Shown here in pieces: positions 11,847-19,815 of a stretch of 46,916 nucleotides of DNA. Source of the stretch: Nitrospiria bacterium. GTDB lineage: Bacteria; Nitrospirota; RBG-16-64-22. The stretch's first letter is position 1; the number at the start of each line of letters is the position of its first letter. A program made the translations under genes and the position numbers. The stretch is from positions 1-46,916 of the forward strand of contig CAKKSE010000097.1 in assembly GCA_919903025.1 (NCBI GenBank). The letters are read 5' to 3'. The notes beneath the pieces are model-generated. The model searched no databases. It was not told where the DNA came from and saw nothing but the letters and a program-made list of their open reading frames with translations.

Positions 11847-12927
11847 GACATCCGTTCTCGACTATGTTCTTCCCGAGGAGCGGATCGCGGACCGCCCCGC
11901 GTCCCCGAGGGACGCCGCCCGGCTTCTCGTCGTTTCGCGGACAGCGGGCATCTTGTCGCACCGCCGGGTTCGGGATCTTACGGACCTGCTCGATCCCGGG
12001 GACCTCGTCGTCCTGAACGACACGAAGGTCGTCCGGGCCCGCGCCGCCGCCAGCAAGGTCCCGACCGGAGGGCGCGTGGAACTCCTCTTCCTGCTGCGCG
12101 GAGACGCGGGGCGGGACGACCTGCCTGCCGCGTCGCGGGACACGGCGCAGGCAGGTCGGACGTGCGAGGCGCTCGCGCGAGGGGCCGGAAGGCCCGGAAC
12201 GCGCCTTCGCCTGGAGCCGGACGGCCCGGAGGTCGAAGTCCTCTCGGCCGCCGCCGGAACGATTTCCGTCCGTCTGCCGGACCGGTTCGATCTCCGGGCA
12301 TGGCTGGAAAAGAGCGGGGACATTCCGCTTCCCCCTTACATCCTGCGGAGGCGGGGGGAGAGGACGGCGCGTCCGGAGGACTTCGAGACGTATCAGACCG
12401 TCTACGCGAGGACCGACGGATCGGTGGCGGCCCCGACGGCGGGGCTTCATTTCACGCCCGGCCTCCTCGCGGAGCTTGAGCGTCGGGGAATCGAAACGGC
12501 GTCCGTGACGCTCCATGTGGGCCCCGCCACGTTCCGGCCCGTTTCGAAGCCGGGGTTTCCCGAAGGGGAGCCCGATGCGGAGTGGTATTCCGTGCCGCCG
12601 GAGACGGCCGGCGCATGGGAGAGAGCGCGACAGCGGGGCGGCAGAGTCGTCGCCGTCGGGACGACGGCCGCGCGCGTTCTGGAAACGGTCTCTCGCGAGG
12701 GGGCGGGAATCCGGGCGGGGGATGGATGGACGTCTCTCATTGTCCGGCCCGGCCACCGGTTCAGGGCGATCGACGGACTGCTCACGAATTTTCACCTTCC
12801 GCGGACGTCGCTCCTTCTTCTTGTTTCGGCGTTCGCGGGAGAGGAGACAACGCGGGCGGCGTACGGCGCCGCCATCCAGGAAGGGTACCGGTTCTACAGC
12901 TACGGCGACGCGATGCTGGTGCTCTGA
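11839..12927 (+). CDS. queA: S-adenosylmethionine:tRNA ribosyltransferase-isomerase (QueA)
   Basis: DYVLPEERIADRPASPRDAARLLV, LPPYILRR, YQTVYARTDGSVAAPTAGLHFTPGLL, TNFHLPRTSLLLLVSAFAG. Confidence 0.97.
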   Translation: MIETSVLDYVLPEERIADRPASPRDAARLLVVSRTAGILSHRRVRDLTDLLDPGDLVVLNDTKVVRARAAASKVPTGGRVELLFLLRGDAGRDDLPAASRDTAQAGRTCEALARGAGRPGTRLRLEPDGPEVEVLSAAAGTISVRLPDRFDLRAWLEKSGDIPLPPYILRRRGERTARPEDFETYQTVYARTDGSVAAPTAGLHFTPGLLAELERRGIETASVTLHVGPATFRPVSKPGFPEGEPDAEWYSVPPETAGAWERARQRGGRVVAVGTTAARVLETVSREGAGIRAGDGWTSLIVRPGHRFRAIDGLLTNFHLPRTSLLLLVSAFAGEETTRAAYGAAIQEGYRFYSYGDAMLVL

Positions 12928-12934
12928 GATAAGT

Positions 12935-13005
12935 TCGGAGTTCGTAGCGGGGAGTTCGGAGAAACGACCTCTGAACCCTGAACTCCGAACTCCAAACTCG
13001 CAGAG
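12935..13005. repeat. GAACTCC-type heptamer repeat tract
   Basis: ggagttcgtagcggggagttcgg ... gaactccgaactccaaactcg. Confidence 0.75.
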
Positions 13006-13018
13006 GAGGTGACGAGGG

Positions 13019-13945
13019 ATGATGGACGAAGATGAATTGAACGAGAGCGCGCGAGTCGCTCCTCGAACCGGGGTGCGCTACGAAAGCCGGCAGATCGGCC
13101 TGCTGATCGCGGGCGGCGTAATGGCGGTCGTGGTCGTCTTCGCCCTGGGCATTCTCGTGGGGCGCTACCTGATGGGGGGATCCGCCTCCCGGAACGAGGC
13201 GGCGCCCGGCCAGCCGCCAGTTCCCCCGGTTGTCAAGGCGGTCCCGAAGGAGGAAAAGCCGGCTCCAGTGCCGCCCCCTTCGCTCTCCCAGCTCCCTCCG
13301 GCGCCGCCGGTGGCACTGCCGGCCCTTCCGCCTCCGCCCGCTCCGGTTGAAGCGAAGAAGCCCGCCGAGCCGGCCGCGGCATCAAAGCCCGTTGTGGAGG
13401 CCAAGACGGCGGCACCGGCCGGGAAGGCTCCCTCCCCGGAGAAGACGAAGGAGCCTGCGGCCAAGAAGGAGCCTGACCGTTTCACGTTCTATCGGACGCT
13501 GACGGCCAAGAAGGAGAGCGAGAAGCGCGTCGATCTCAAGCCCGCCAAGAAGGAGAAGGTGCCGGCCAAGAAGATCGCGAAGGCCGATCCGGAGAAGACG
13601 GCCGCGAAGAAACCCGAGAAGTCGGAAGAAGCCGCGGGCAAGGTGAAGGAAAAGGCCGCTAAAGCGCCGGCGAAGGATGAGAGCGCGGCGGCCGCTCCGA
13701 AGCCGGCCGCCAAACGGTACGTGGTTCAGGTCGGTTCGTACAGACAGGAATCGGACGCGGAGAAGGTTGCCGGCGAGCTTCGTGACAAAGGGTATCAGGC
13801 AACGGTGACATCCGTCGACCTGGCGGACAAAGGGAAATGGTACCGCGTCCGCGTCGGAAGTCCGGCCGCGAAGGAGGAAGCCGAGATCCGCGCCAAGGAG
13901 TTCGAGGAAAAAGAGAAGAAGAAAGCGGCCGTATTGTCGGAGTGA
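13019..13945 (+). CDS. Membrane-anchored SPOR domain protein
   Basis: Single TM (LLIAGGVMAVVVVFALGILVGRYL), Pro/Ala/Lys-rich linker, C-terminal RYVVQVGSYRQESDAEKVAGELRDKGYQATV. Confidence 0.9.
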   Translation: MMDEDELNESARVAPRTGVRYESRQIGLLIAGGVMAVVVVFALGILVGRYLMGGSASRNEAAPGQPPVPPVVKAVPKEEKPAPVPPPSLSQLPPAPPVALPALPPPPAPVEAKKPAEPAAASKPVVEAKTAAPAGKAPSPEKTKEPAAKKEPDRFTFYRTLTAKKESEKRVDLKPAKKEKVPAKKIAKADPEKTAAKKPEKSEEAAGKVKEKAAKAPAKDESAAAAPKPAAKRYVVQVGSYRQESDAEKVAGELRDKGYQATVTSVDLADKGKWYRVRVGSPAAKEEAEIRAKEFEEKEKKKAAVLSE

Positions 13946-13946
13946 G

Positions 13947-15221
13947 ATGCCCGCTCCTTCCCGCCTCGCGGCTGACGCCATCGTCCGAGTTCTCCGGCAG
14001 GCCGGTTACGAGGCCTACCTCGTGGGCGGATGCGTCCGCGACCTTGCCTTGAACGTTTCTCCGCAGGACTTCGACGTGGCGACTTCGGCGCCCGTGGACG
14101 CGATCCGATCGCTCTTCCCCCAGACCGTCCCCGTCGGCGCGGCTTTCGGGACGGTCCTCGTCATCGACGGAGGCGCCCCCTACCAGGTCTCTACGTTTCG
14201 CGGGGACGGGACCGCCATCGGGGACGCCCTTCGCCGCGACTTCACGATCAACGCCATGTTCCTCGACCCGGAGACGGGCGAAGTCATCGACTTCGCGGGC
14301 GGACGCGAGGATCTGGCCGGGCGGATCGTCCGGAGCGTGGGAAGCGCCGAGGACCGGTTCGCCGAGGACCCGGTCCGGATTCTCCGGATGGTCCGCCTGG
14401 CGGCGGCCCTTCGGTTCTCGATCGCCGAAGCGACCGAGAAAGCTGGCGCGGACATGGCGTCCTCCCTATCTTCCGTGAGCCCGGAGCGGGTTCGGGACGA
14501 GTTGGTCTCGATCTTCACGGGTCCAGACCCCGTCCGGGGTCTGGACCTTCTTGACCGTCTTGGGATCCTCTCCCTCCTCCTTCCGGAAGTGGAAGAGATG
14601 AAGGGAGTCGCCCAGCCGCCGGCGTACCACCCGGAAGGGGACGTGTACGCGCACACCCGCCTGGCCCTCTCGCTCCTCAAGGACCCGTCGCCGGTCCTGG
14701 CGTTCGGCGTCCTCTTTCACGACCTCGGGAAGCCGGCGGCGATGACCGTGACGGACCGGATCCACTTCTACGGCCACGAGGAAAAAGGCGCGGAGATATC
14801 ACGAGCGATCTGCTCGCGGCTCAAGTTCTCGAGCGCCGAGACGGAGAACGTTTGCCTGCTCGTCCGGCATCACGGCGACCTCTGCAGAGCCGGCGAGATG
14901 CGTCCGGGCAAGCTCGCGCGGATGCTCGACCGGCCCACGTTCGAGGAGGAGCTGGAGCTCCATCGGGTGGATGCGCTGGCTGGTCCGGGGGATCTCTCCA
15001 CATGGGAGTTCCTCAAGGCGGCTCACGAGGCGCGGCGGGCGGCCGGTCCTCCGAAGGCCCCTCTTCTGACCGGCAGGCACTTGATCGAGATGGGGTTCGC
15101 GCCTGGGCCGATCTTTCGCGAGATTCTCGAGAGCGTCGAGGAGGAGCGGGAAGAAGGGCGGATCGCCGACGCCGAGGAGGCGCGGGCATGGGTCCTCAGG
15201 CAGTTTGGTTCCGCCCGATGA
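13947..15221 (+). CDS. cca: CCA tRNA nucleotidyltransferase / poly(A) polymerase family protein with HD domain
   Basis: GYEAYLVGGCVRDLALNVSPQDFDVATSA, RRDFTINAMFLDPETGEVIDFAGG, HD motif LFHDLGKPAAMT. Confidence 0.94.
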   Translation: MPAPSRLAADAIVRVLRQAGYEAYLVGGCVRDLALNVSPQDFDVATSAPVDAIRSLFPQTVPVGAAFGTVLVIDGGAPYQVSTFRGDGTAIGDALRRDFTINAMFLDPETGEVIDFAGGREDLAGRIVRSVGSAEDRFAEDPVRILRMVRLAAALRFSIAEATEKAGADMASSLSSVSPERVRDELVSIFTGPDPVRGLDLLDRLGILSLLLPEVEEMKGVAQPPAYHPEGDVYAHTRLALSLLKDPSPVLAFGVLFHDLGKPAAMTVTDRIHFYGHEEKGAEISRAICSRLKFSSAETENVCLLVRHHGDLCRAGEMRPGKLARMLDRPTFEEELELHRVDALAGPGDLSTWEFLKAAHEARRAAGPPKAPLLTGRHLIEMGFAPGPIFREILESVEEEREEGRIADAEEARAWVLRQFGSAR

Positions 15222-15267
15222 TGGAGGCCCCATCCGGGGAGGGTCCACGCCCTGCCGGCTGAGCCGC

Positions 15268-15296
15268 TTGACAACCCGGGACCGGGGGACTTACAT
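15268..15296 (+). promoter_or_regulatory. Putative sigma70 promoter
   Basis: TTGACA, 17 bp spacer, TTACAT. Confidence 0.4.
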
Positions 15297-15334
15297 TGGG
15301 AAGCAAGATGCTGTGGAAGGAGGTGATCCGACCC

Positions 15335-15415
15335 ATGTTTCGAAAGGAATGGATGATTCGCGCGGTGGCCCGTTGCTCGGAGGGCTGCAAACGCCGGTCC
15401 TGGGCACGACGGTAA
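15335..15415 (+). CDS. Candidate 26-aa peptide MFRKEWMIRAVARCSEGCKRRSWARR (possibly from an in-frame ATG at 15308)
   Basis: Preceded at 6 nt by AAGGAGGTGATCC (15317-15329), a 13-nt complement of the typical 16S rRNA 3' end; promoter-like sequence upstream; hairpin downstream. Confidence 0.35.
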   Translation: MFRKEWMIRAVARCSEGCKRRSWARR

Positions 15416-15519
15416 ACGGCCCGACGTACGGTATTGGTTCAGACGGTGGAAAGACCTCTTGGCGAGGGGAGTAAGAATCTCCGAGAGGGTGTCACCCCGG
15501 CTGAAATCGCGGGCGTTAC

Positions 15520-15550
15520 GGCGGGGCCATGTTGTCCGCATGGCCCCGCC
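15520..15550. terminator. Strong hairpin, possible terminator or RNA element
   Basis: GGCGGGGCCATG ttgtccg CATGGCCCCGCC, perfect 12-bp stem; no T-tract. Confidence 0.5.
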
Positions 15551-15619
15551 GAGTGTGCGGCAGGAATGAATAACAGCCGGTTATTGTTTTGACGATCAAG
15601 GTTATTCTGGGAGGACTAA

Positions 15620-15820
15620 ATGAACGATCCCTCGCCTAGAGAAAAAGACATCTCCCACCTCGTTGACGAATGGTGGAAAGGCCTCCCGGCGTGGGAAAGA
15701 GAGGTCATGCACCAGACCTACGGCGGGGACAGAAAGACCGCCTACCTCGCAACGAAGGCGTTCGAGTCGTACATGGAGCGGAATGCTCCGGACGCCGTCC
15801 TCTGCGCCGACCGCTCCTGA
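15620..15820 (+). CDS. Small hypothetical protein (66 aa)
   Basis: ATG with GGGAGGA upstream; MNDPSPREKDISHLVDEWWKGLPAWEREVMHQTYGGDRKTAYLATKAFESYMERN. Confidence 0.55.
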   Translation: MNDPSPREKDISHLVDEWWKGLPAWEREVMHQTYGGDRKTAYLATKAFESYMERNAPDAVLCADRS

Positions 15821-15941
15821 CGATTCACCGAACCAGCTAATCCGCAGATTACGCAGATTGCCGCAGGTTTGCTCGTTGGAAGACCGGACTTCTGTCCTTC
15901 TTTCCGATTCACCCATTCACCCATTCACCAGTCCTCTGATC

Positions 15942-17015
15942 CTAGAGTTCCATCTTCTTCTTGCTTTCAAGGATCAGTCTCTCGTACGCGGTCCCCGCGG
16001 CGGCTAGGAGTCTGGAGAGCCTGGCCGGAAGCGTCGGGTCGATATCCGAGCGTCCCGCGTCACCGTAGAAGAGGTTGACCACTCTCCGGCGGACGTGAAC
16101 CGGGAGGACGAGGGCGGTCGCGGGCCGTTCGCGGCCCAGGGCGCGGAGAAGCGCTTCGTTCAGCGGCTCGGAACCCACGGGGCCGAGGTAAATGGCCCCG
16201 CTCTCTTTGACGGTCTTCAAGACGGACGGTCCGTCCAGCGGCAGGATGGTCTCTCCGATCACGGCCAGAGGTCCGTCGGCCGAGACACCCACCCAGCCGA
16301 TCGCCTCGTCCGTTTTGACAAGGAACAGGGCCGCCGTCGAAAGATACTGGCGCGCGAACTGAAGGATCGTCAGCCCGATCCTGGTCCGGTCCGGGGCCGC
16401 GTCCATCTGCTCGATCGCGTTTTCCAGCGGGAGAGGGCCCGTCGGGACGACCAGGGGAGGTTCCGCGGCCTTGAGGCGCGATTCCGGCAGGGGCCGGCCC
16501 GGAGTCACTCCTGGACGGGACCGGTCCGGGATTCTCCCGCCGAAGATGGCGACGCGCTCCACTTCGGAGAGGCGCGCGTGGTATTCGCGGCGGGGAATTC
16601 CATAGTTCCGCTCCAGATAGTACGCGAGGACGATCTCCGGGACGGCGTATGGGACGACCATCAGGCCGGTGAGGAACGAGATCTCGTCCAGGACCATGAG
16701 ATCGCGCGGGTTGGCCATGGCGAGGTGGAGCCTTCGCCCTTCGATCTTGATCGGGTGGACGCTGTGCTTCTGGACGAGATCGGAGGGGATTCGTTCGATG
16801 AGATCGCGCGGAGCGTCCTCGAGATCGGACTGGCTGGCGCACGGGACACCGAAATGCCGGGACAGAAGGCGCTTGTGCGTCTCGATATCGATGTGGCCGA
16901 GCGTGAGCAGGATCGTCCCAAGCCGTCCACCGTAGACGACCTGGTTCTTGAGGGCGTCTTCAAGCTGCTCGGGCGTGATGACCTTCTCGCGCGCGAGAAG
17001 GGTCCCAAACTTCAT
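15942..17015 (-). CDS. Standalone MshEN / GspE-N-terminal domain protein (candidate c-di-GMP binding)
   Basis: MKFGTLLAREKVITPEQLEDALKNQVVYGGRLGTILLTLGHID...LLSRHFGVPCA; no ATPase domain. Confidence 0.75.
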   Translation of the reverse strand: MKFGTLLAREKVITPEQLEDALKNQVVYGGRLGTILLTLGHIDIETHKRLLSRHFGVPCASQSDLEDAPRDLIERIPSDLVQKHSVHPIKIEGRRLHLAMANPRDLMVLDEISFLTGLMVVPYAVPEIVLAYYLERNYGIPRREYHARLSEVERVAIFGGRIPDRSRPGVTPGRPLPESRLKAAEPPLVVPTGPLPLENAIEQMDAAPDRTRIGLTILQFARQYLSTAALFLVKTDEAIGWVGVSADGPLAVIGETILPLDGPSVLKTVKESGAIYLGPVGSEPLNEALLRALGRERPATALVLPVHVRRRVVNLFYGDAGRSDIDPTLPARLSRLLAAAGTAYERLILESKKKMEL

Positions 17016-17081
17016 GGCTGTTCCTCATGGCGCGGGATTCGGCTTGCGGAGCCGTCAAGACCGACGGCTTGTCTAGACCCC

Positions 17082-17297
17082 TCACGTTCCGCCGAAGCCG
17101 ACAGCCGTTCGCCCGTTTTCCTCGATGATGACGGGGACGTTTCGTCCTCCTCCGGTGACGGCGAGCATGCGGGCCATGGCGTCCGGGTCGTCCTTGACGT
17201 TGAAGTATTCGATCGTGAATCCGCGCTGGGCGAAGTCCTCACGGGCTCGCGTCGTATACGGTCAGGTGTCTTTGCCGTAGATCGTGACTCTGGGCAT
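17082..17297 (-). CDS. UXX-star family glutaredoxin-like selenoprotein; in-frame TGA (17262-17264) read as selenocysteine
   Basis: ATG with GGGGAGG upstream; MPRVTIYGKDT[TGA]PYTTRAREDFAQRGFTIEYFNVKDDPDAMARMLAVTGGGRNVPVIIEENGRTAVGFGGT then TGA stop; thioredoxin-fold pattern on both sides of the TGA. Confidence 0.88.
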
Positions 17298-17367
17298 CGA
17301 GAACCTCCCCTTCTGAAAGCTGACCACTGAAAGCTGATCGCTCTTTTACCAGACGCGGGGCGGGGCG

Positions 17368-18225
17368 TCAATCGCAAGGAAGGCGGACATTGTCAATCAG
17401 CCGCACGCTTCCGATCCGGCCGGCGACGAGGGCGACGGCCGGTCGGTCGCAGGTCTCGATCGGGTCCAGCGTGCCGGCGTCGCGGATCTCGAGGTATTCC
17501 GGCGTGAAGGCAGGCTCGGCGCCGAGAACGGCGAGGCCTCGTTCGCGCAGGGCGGAAACGCGCCGTTCTCCGTTCGCGCGCGTACGGGCGATCTCCCGCA
17601 GGGCGCGGGAAAGAACGGCGGCGGCTTCTCGGCCGCCAGGGGAAAGGAGGGCCTTCCTGGAGCTCATGGCGAGACCGTCGGCCTCACGGACGGTCGGACA
17701 GGGGACGATCTCCACGTCGAGGTCGAGGTCCGTCGCCATCTGCCGGATCACGGCGAGCTGTTGGTAGTCCTTCTCTCCGAAATAGGCCCGAGTCGGGCTG
17801 ACGATGTTGAATAGCTTGAGGACGACCGTGGCCGCGCCCCGGAAAAGGTCGGGCCGAGATGCGCCGCAAAGGCCCTCCGCGGCCCTTCCCGGCGCGACGA
17901 ACGTGTCGAATCCCGGGGGATAGATGTCCGCAACCCGGGGAAGGAAGAGGAGATCGACCTTTTCCCGCTCGCAGAGAGCCGTGTCCCGCGGGACGTCCCT
18001 GGGGTACCGGTCCAGATCCTCCGTCGGGCCGAACTGGGCGGGATTGACGAAAACGGACACGACGAGCAGGTCGTTTTCCGTGCGCGCGCGGCGGATCAGG
18101 GAGGCGTGCCCCTCGTGGAGCGCGCCCATCGTGGGGACAAAGCCGATCGTCTTGCCGGCCTGGAGGGCGGGGCGGACCCGGCCGCGGAGGTCAGCGGGAG
18201 AAGAGATGGTTTCCACGGATCGCAA
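17368..18225 (-). CDS. panC: Pantothenate synthetase
   Basis: TIGFVPTMGALHEGHASLIRRA, VFVNPAQFGPTEDLDRYPR, YFGEKDYQQL, MSSRKALLSP. Confidence 0.97.
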   Translation of the reverse strand: MRSVETISSPADLRGRVRPALQAGKTIGFVPTMGALHEGHASLIRRARTENDLLVVSVFVNPAQFGPTEDLDRYPRDVPRDTALCEREKVDLLFLPRVADIYPPGFDTFVAPGRAAEGLCGASRPDLFRGAATVVLKLFNIVSPTRAYFGEKDYQQLAVIRQMATDLDLDVEIVPCPTVREADGLAMSSRKALLSPGGREAAAVLSRALREIARTRANGERRVSALRERGLAVLGAEPAFTPEYLEIRDAGTLDPIETCDRPAVALVAGRIGSVRLIDNVRLPCD

Positions 18226-18284
18226 ATTGTAAATTGAAAATTGAAAATTTCAAATTCTCAATTTTAAATTCCTCGATTCCACCT

Positions 18285-18911
18285 CTACCACTCGGCGAAG
18301 AGGTCGTCCGCCTCCACTTTGATCGGAAGGCGGCCGAGGGGCCGGCTGCCGCCTTTGACGCACGCGCCGGTTTGGGGATCGAATTCCCAGTGGTGGCCGG
18401 GGCAGACGATGTTCCCCGCCGCGTTCTGCTGGAGGGGGATCTTCGTTTTCCTGTGCGGGCAGTGGTCGTCGTAGACGGCGGCGCTTCCGTTCCGGCGGAC
18501 GATGATCACCGTTCTGTCCTCAATGGTCCGCCACGCGGGATGCTCCTCCGGGAATTCCGCGAGGGGGCCGATTCGGTGCCAGCCCGCCGGACGGCCCAGG
18601 TTCTCCGCGCGGAACTCCGGAAGGTCCATCGAGAGAAGAACGTCGACGGCGCCCAGGACCTTCGTGAGACCTGCCGCCGGGAAGGAGCACAGGATCGCGT
18701 CGAGAATCTCGTTCGGAGTGGCGCCGGTTTCGATGGCGCGCGGAAGGTACTGCTTGAGGCCCCGCTCGCTTCCCGTCACGACCTTCGTGACGACGGAGAT
18801 GAGCCAGCGCGTCTTCGGGTCGAGGTGGCGCGCCGATTCCTTGAGGAACTTGAGGTAATGCCCCATCGCTTCGGGGCGGACCTTGGCAAGATAGTCGAGG
18901 GCTTCGCTCAT
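18285..18911 (-). CDS. Carboxymuconolactone decarboxylase-like domain fused to Rieske [2Fe-2S] domain
   Basis: N-terminal CMD-like helices (ARHLDPKTRWLISVVTKVVTGSERGLKQYLPRAIETGATPNEILDAILC); Rieske CPH-x16-CPGH in C-terminal half. Confidence 0.82.
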   Translation of the reverse strand: MSEALDYLAKVRPEAMGHYLKFLKESARHLDPKTRWLISVVTKVVTGSERGLKQYLPRAIETGATPNEILDAILCSFPAAGLTKVLGAVDVLLSMDLPEFRAENLGRPAGWHRIGPLAEFPEEHPAWRTIEDRTVIIVRRNGSAAVYDDHCPHRKTKIPLQQNAAGNIVCPGHHWEFDPQTGACVKGGSRPLGRLPIKVEADDLFAEW

Positions 18912-19010
18912 TTCTTGATCTCCTCGCGCGTCATTGGGCCAGGGGGATCATCCGAACGCCTGGGAAGTGGGAGTTTTGGCGGTGAGCCTTTCCAATTCAC
19001 CCATTCACCG

Positions 19011-19733
19011 TCAGATCAGCGTGATCTCCTCGTCGCAGTTGGCGCAACGGACGAAGCTCCAGTACCCGGACGGGCACCGGGGGTTGGGGCATCCCAGAGG
19101 AAGGCCGGGGCCGTATCGAAACGACTGGCGGCACTCCTCGCACGTGTACGTCGTCACCGGGGAGACGACGGAGCAGTTGGGGCAGGCCAGTTGCGGGTTG
19201 GCGAAGGCGGCCATCTCCCAGAGGTTGAACGACGGCGGGCTCGCCTTCGCGGAGACGATGATATAGCAGTGGCCCGGATGGCGTCCGTAGGGGACGAGGA
19301 GCTTTTCGAACTCGTCCCTCGGCATGGTCCGGTTGGGGCCGTGCAGAGGATCGTGGAACGTGACCGTGACCTCGTCGACCTTGATGATGAGCTTCGCGCC
19401 GGTGGCCCAGAGCTGTTCGTGAGTCCGGGCGAAAGCGATGACCTGGGCCCCTTTCGCAATCGCCCACTGGACGGGGTCAAGCCCCGCCTGGACGAGGGAC
19501 GCCTCGAAGCCGTGTTTTTGGGCGAAGAGGGTCAGGCGCGAGAGAGTCGTGTAGGCGGGTTCCCGGTCTTCTCCGGCCGTCTTGACCTCGGACCAGATGT
19601 CCTGGGCCGTGAGGTCCCACCCGAGGGCGCCGAGGGCCATGGCCAGGGCGCACGGCCCGGCCATCTGTTGGGCCGCCATCGGCGGGGCGCTATGGGCTGA
19701 GTGAAACGGGATTGTCGGCGCTTTCTTTTCCAC
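19011..19733 (-). CDS. Peptidase C39-like domain protein with C-terminal zinc-ribbon-like Cys motifs
   Basis: QQMAGPCALAMALGALG, VTVTFHDPLHGPNRTMPRDEFEKL, CPNC...CEEC and CPNPRC...CANC. Confidence 0.6.
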   Translation of the reverse strand: MEKKAPTIPFHSAHSAPPMAAQQMAGPCALAMALGALGWDLTAQDIWSEVKTAGEDREPAYTTLSRLTLFAQKHGFEASLVQAGLDPVQWAIAKGAQVIAFARTHEQLWATGAKLIIKVDEVTVTFHDPLHGPNRTMPRDEFEKLLVPYGRHPGHCYIIVSAKASPPSFNLWEMAAFANPQLACPNCSVVSPVTTYTCEECRQSFRYGPGLPLGCPNPRCPSGYWSFVRCANCDEEITLI

Positions 19734-19815
19734 GATGAGTCTCCTTTGTTACCTGTATACCGCAATCCTTGGCCCGTTTTCAAGCGCGGTTTCCTCGAAT
19801 CCGGGCCGGCGCGGC

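Noticed and set aside
15205-15474. 89-aa ORF overlapping the cca end and the mini-ORF region
   Set aside because: Overlaps cca and lies out of frame with the strong SD/ATG; no motif support.
17012-17377. 121-aa minus-strand ORF from the track
   Set aside because: Low-complexity S/R/T-rich translation in a different frame; the coding frame here is the TGA-containing UXX-star gene.
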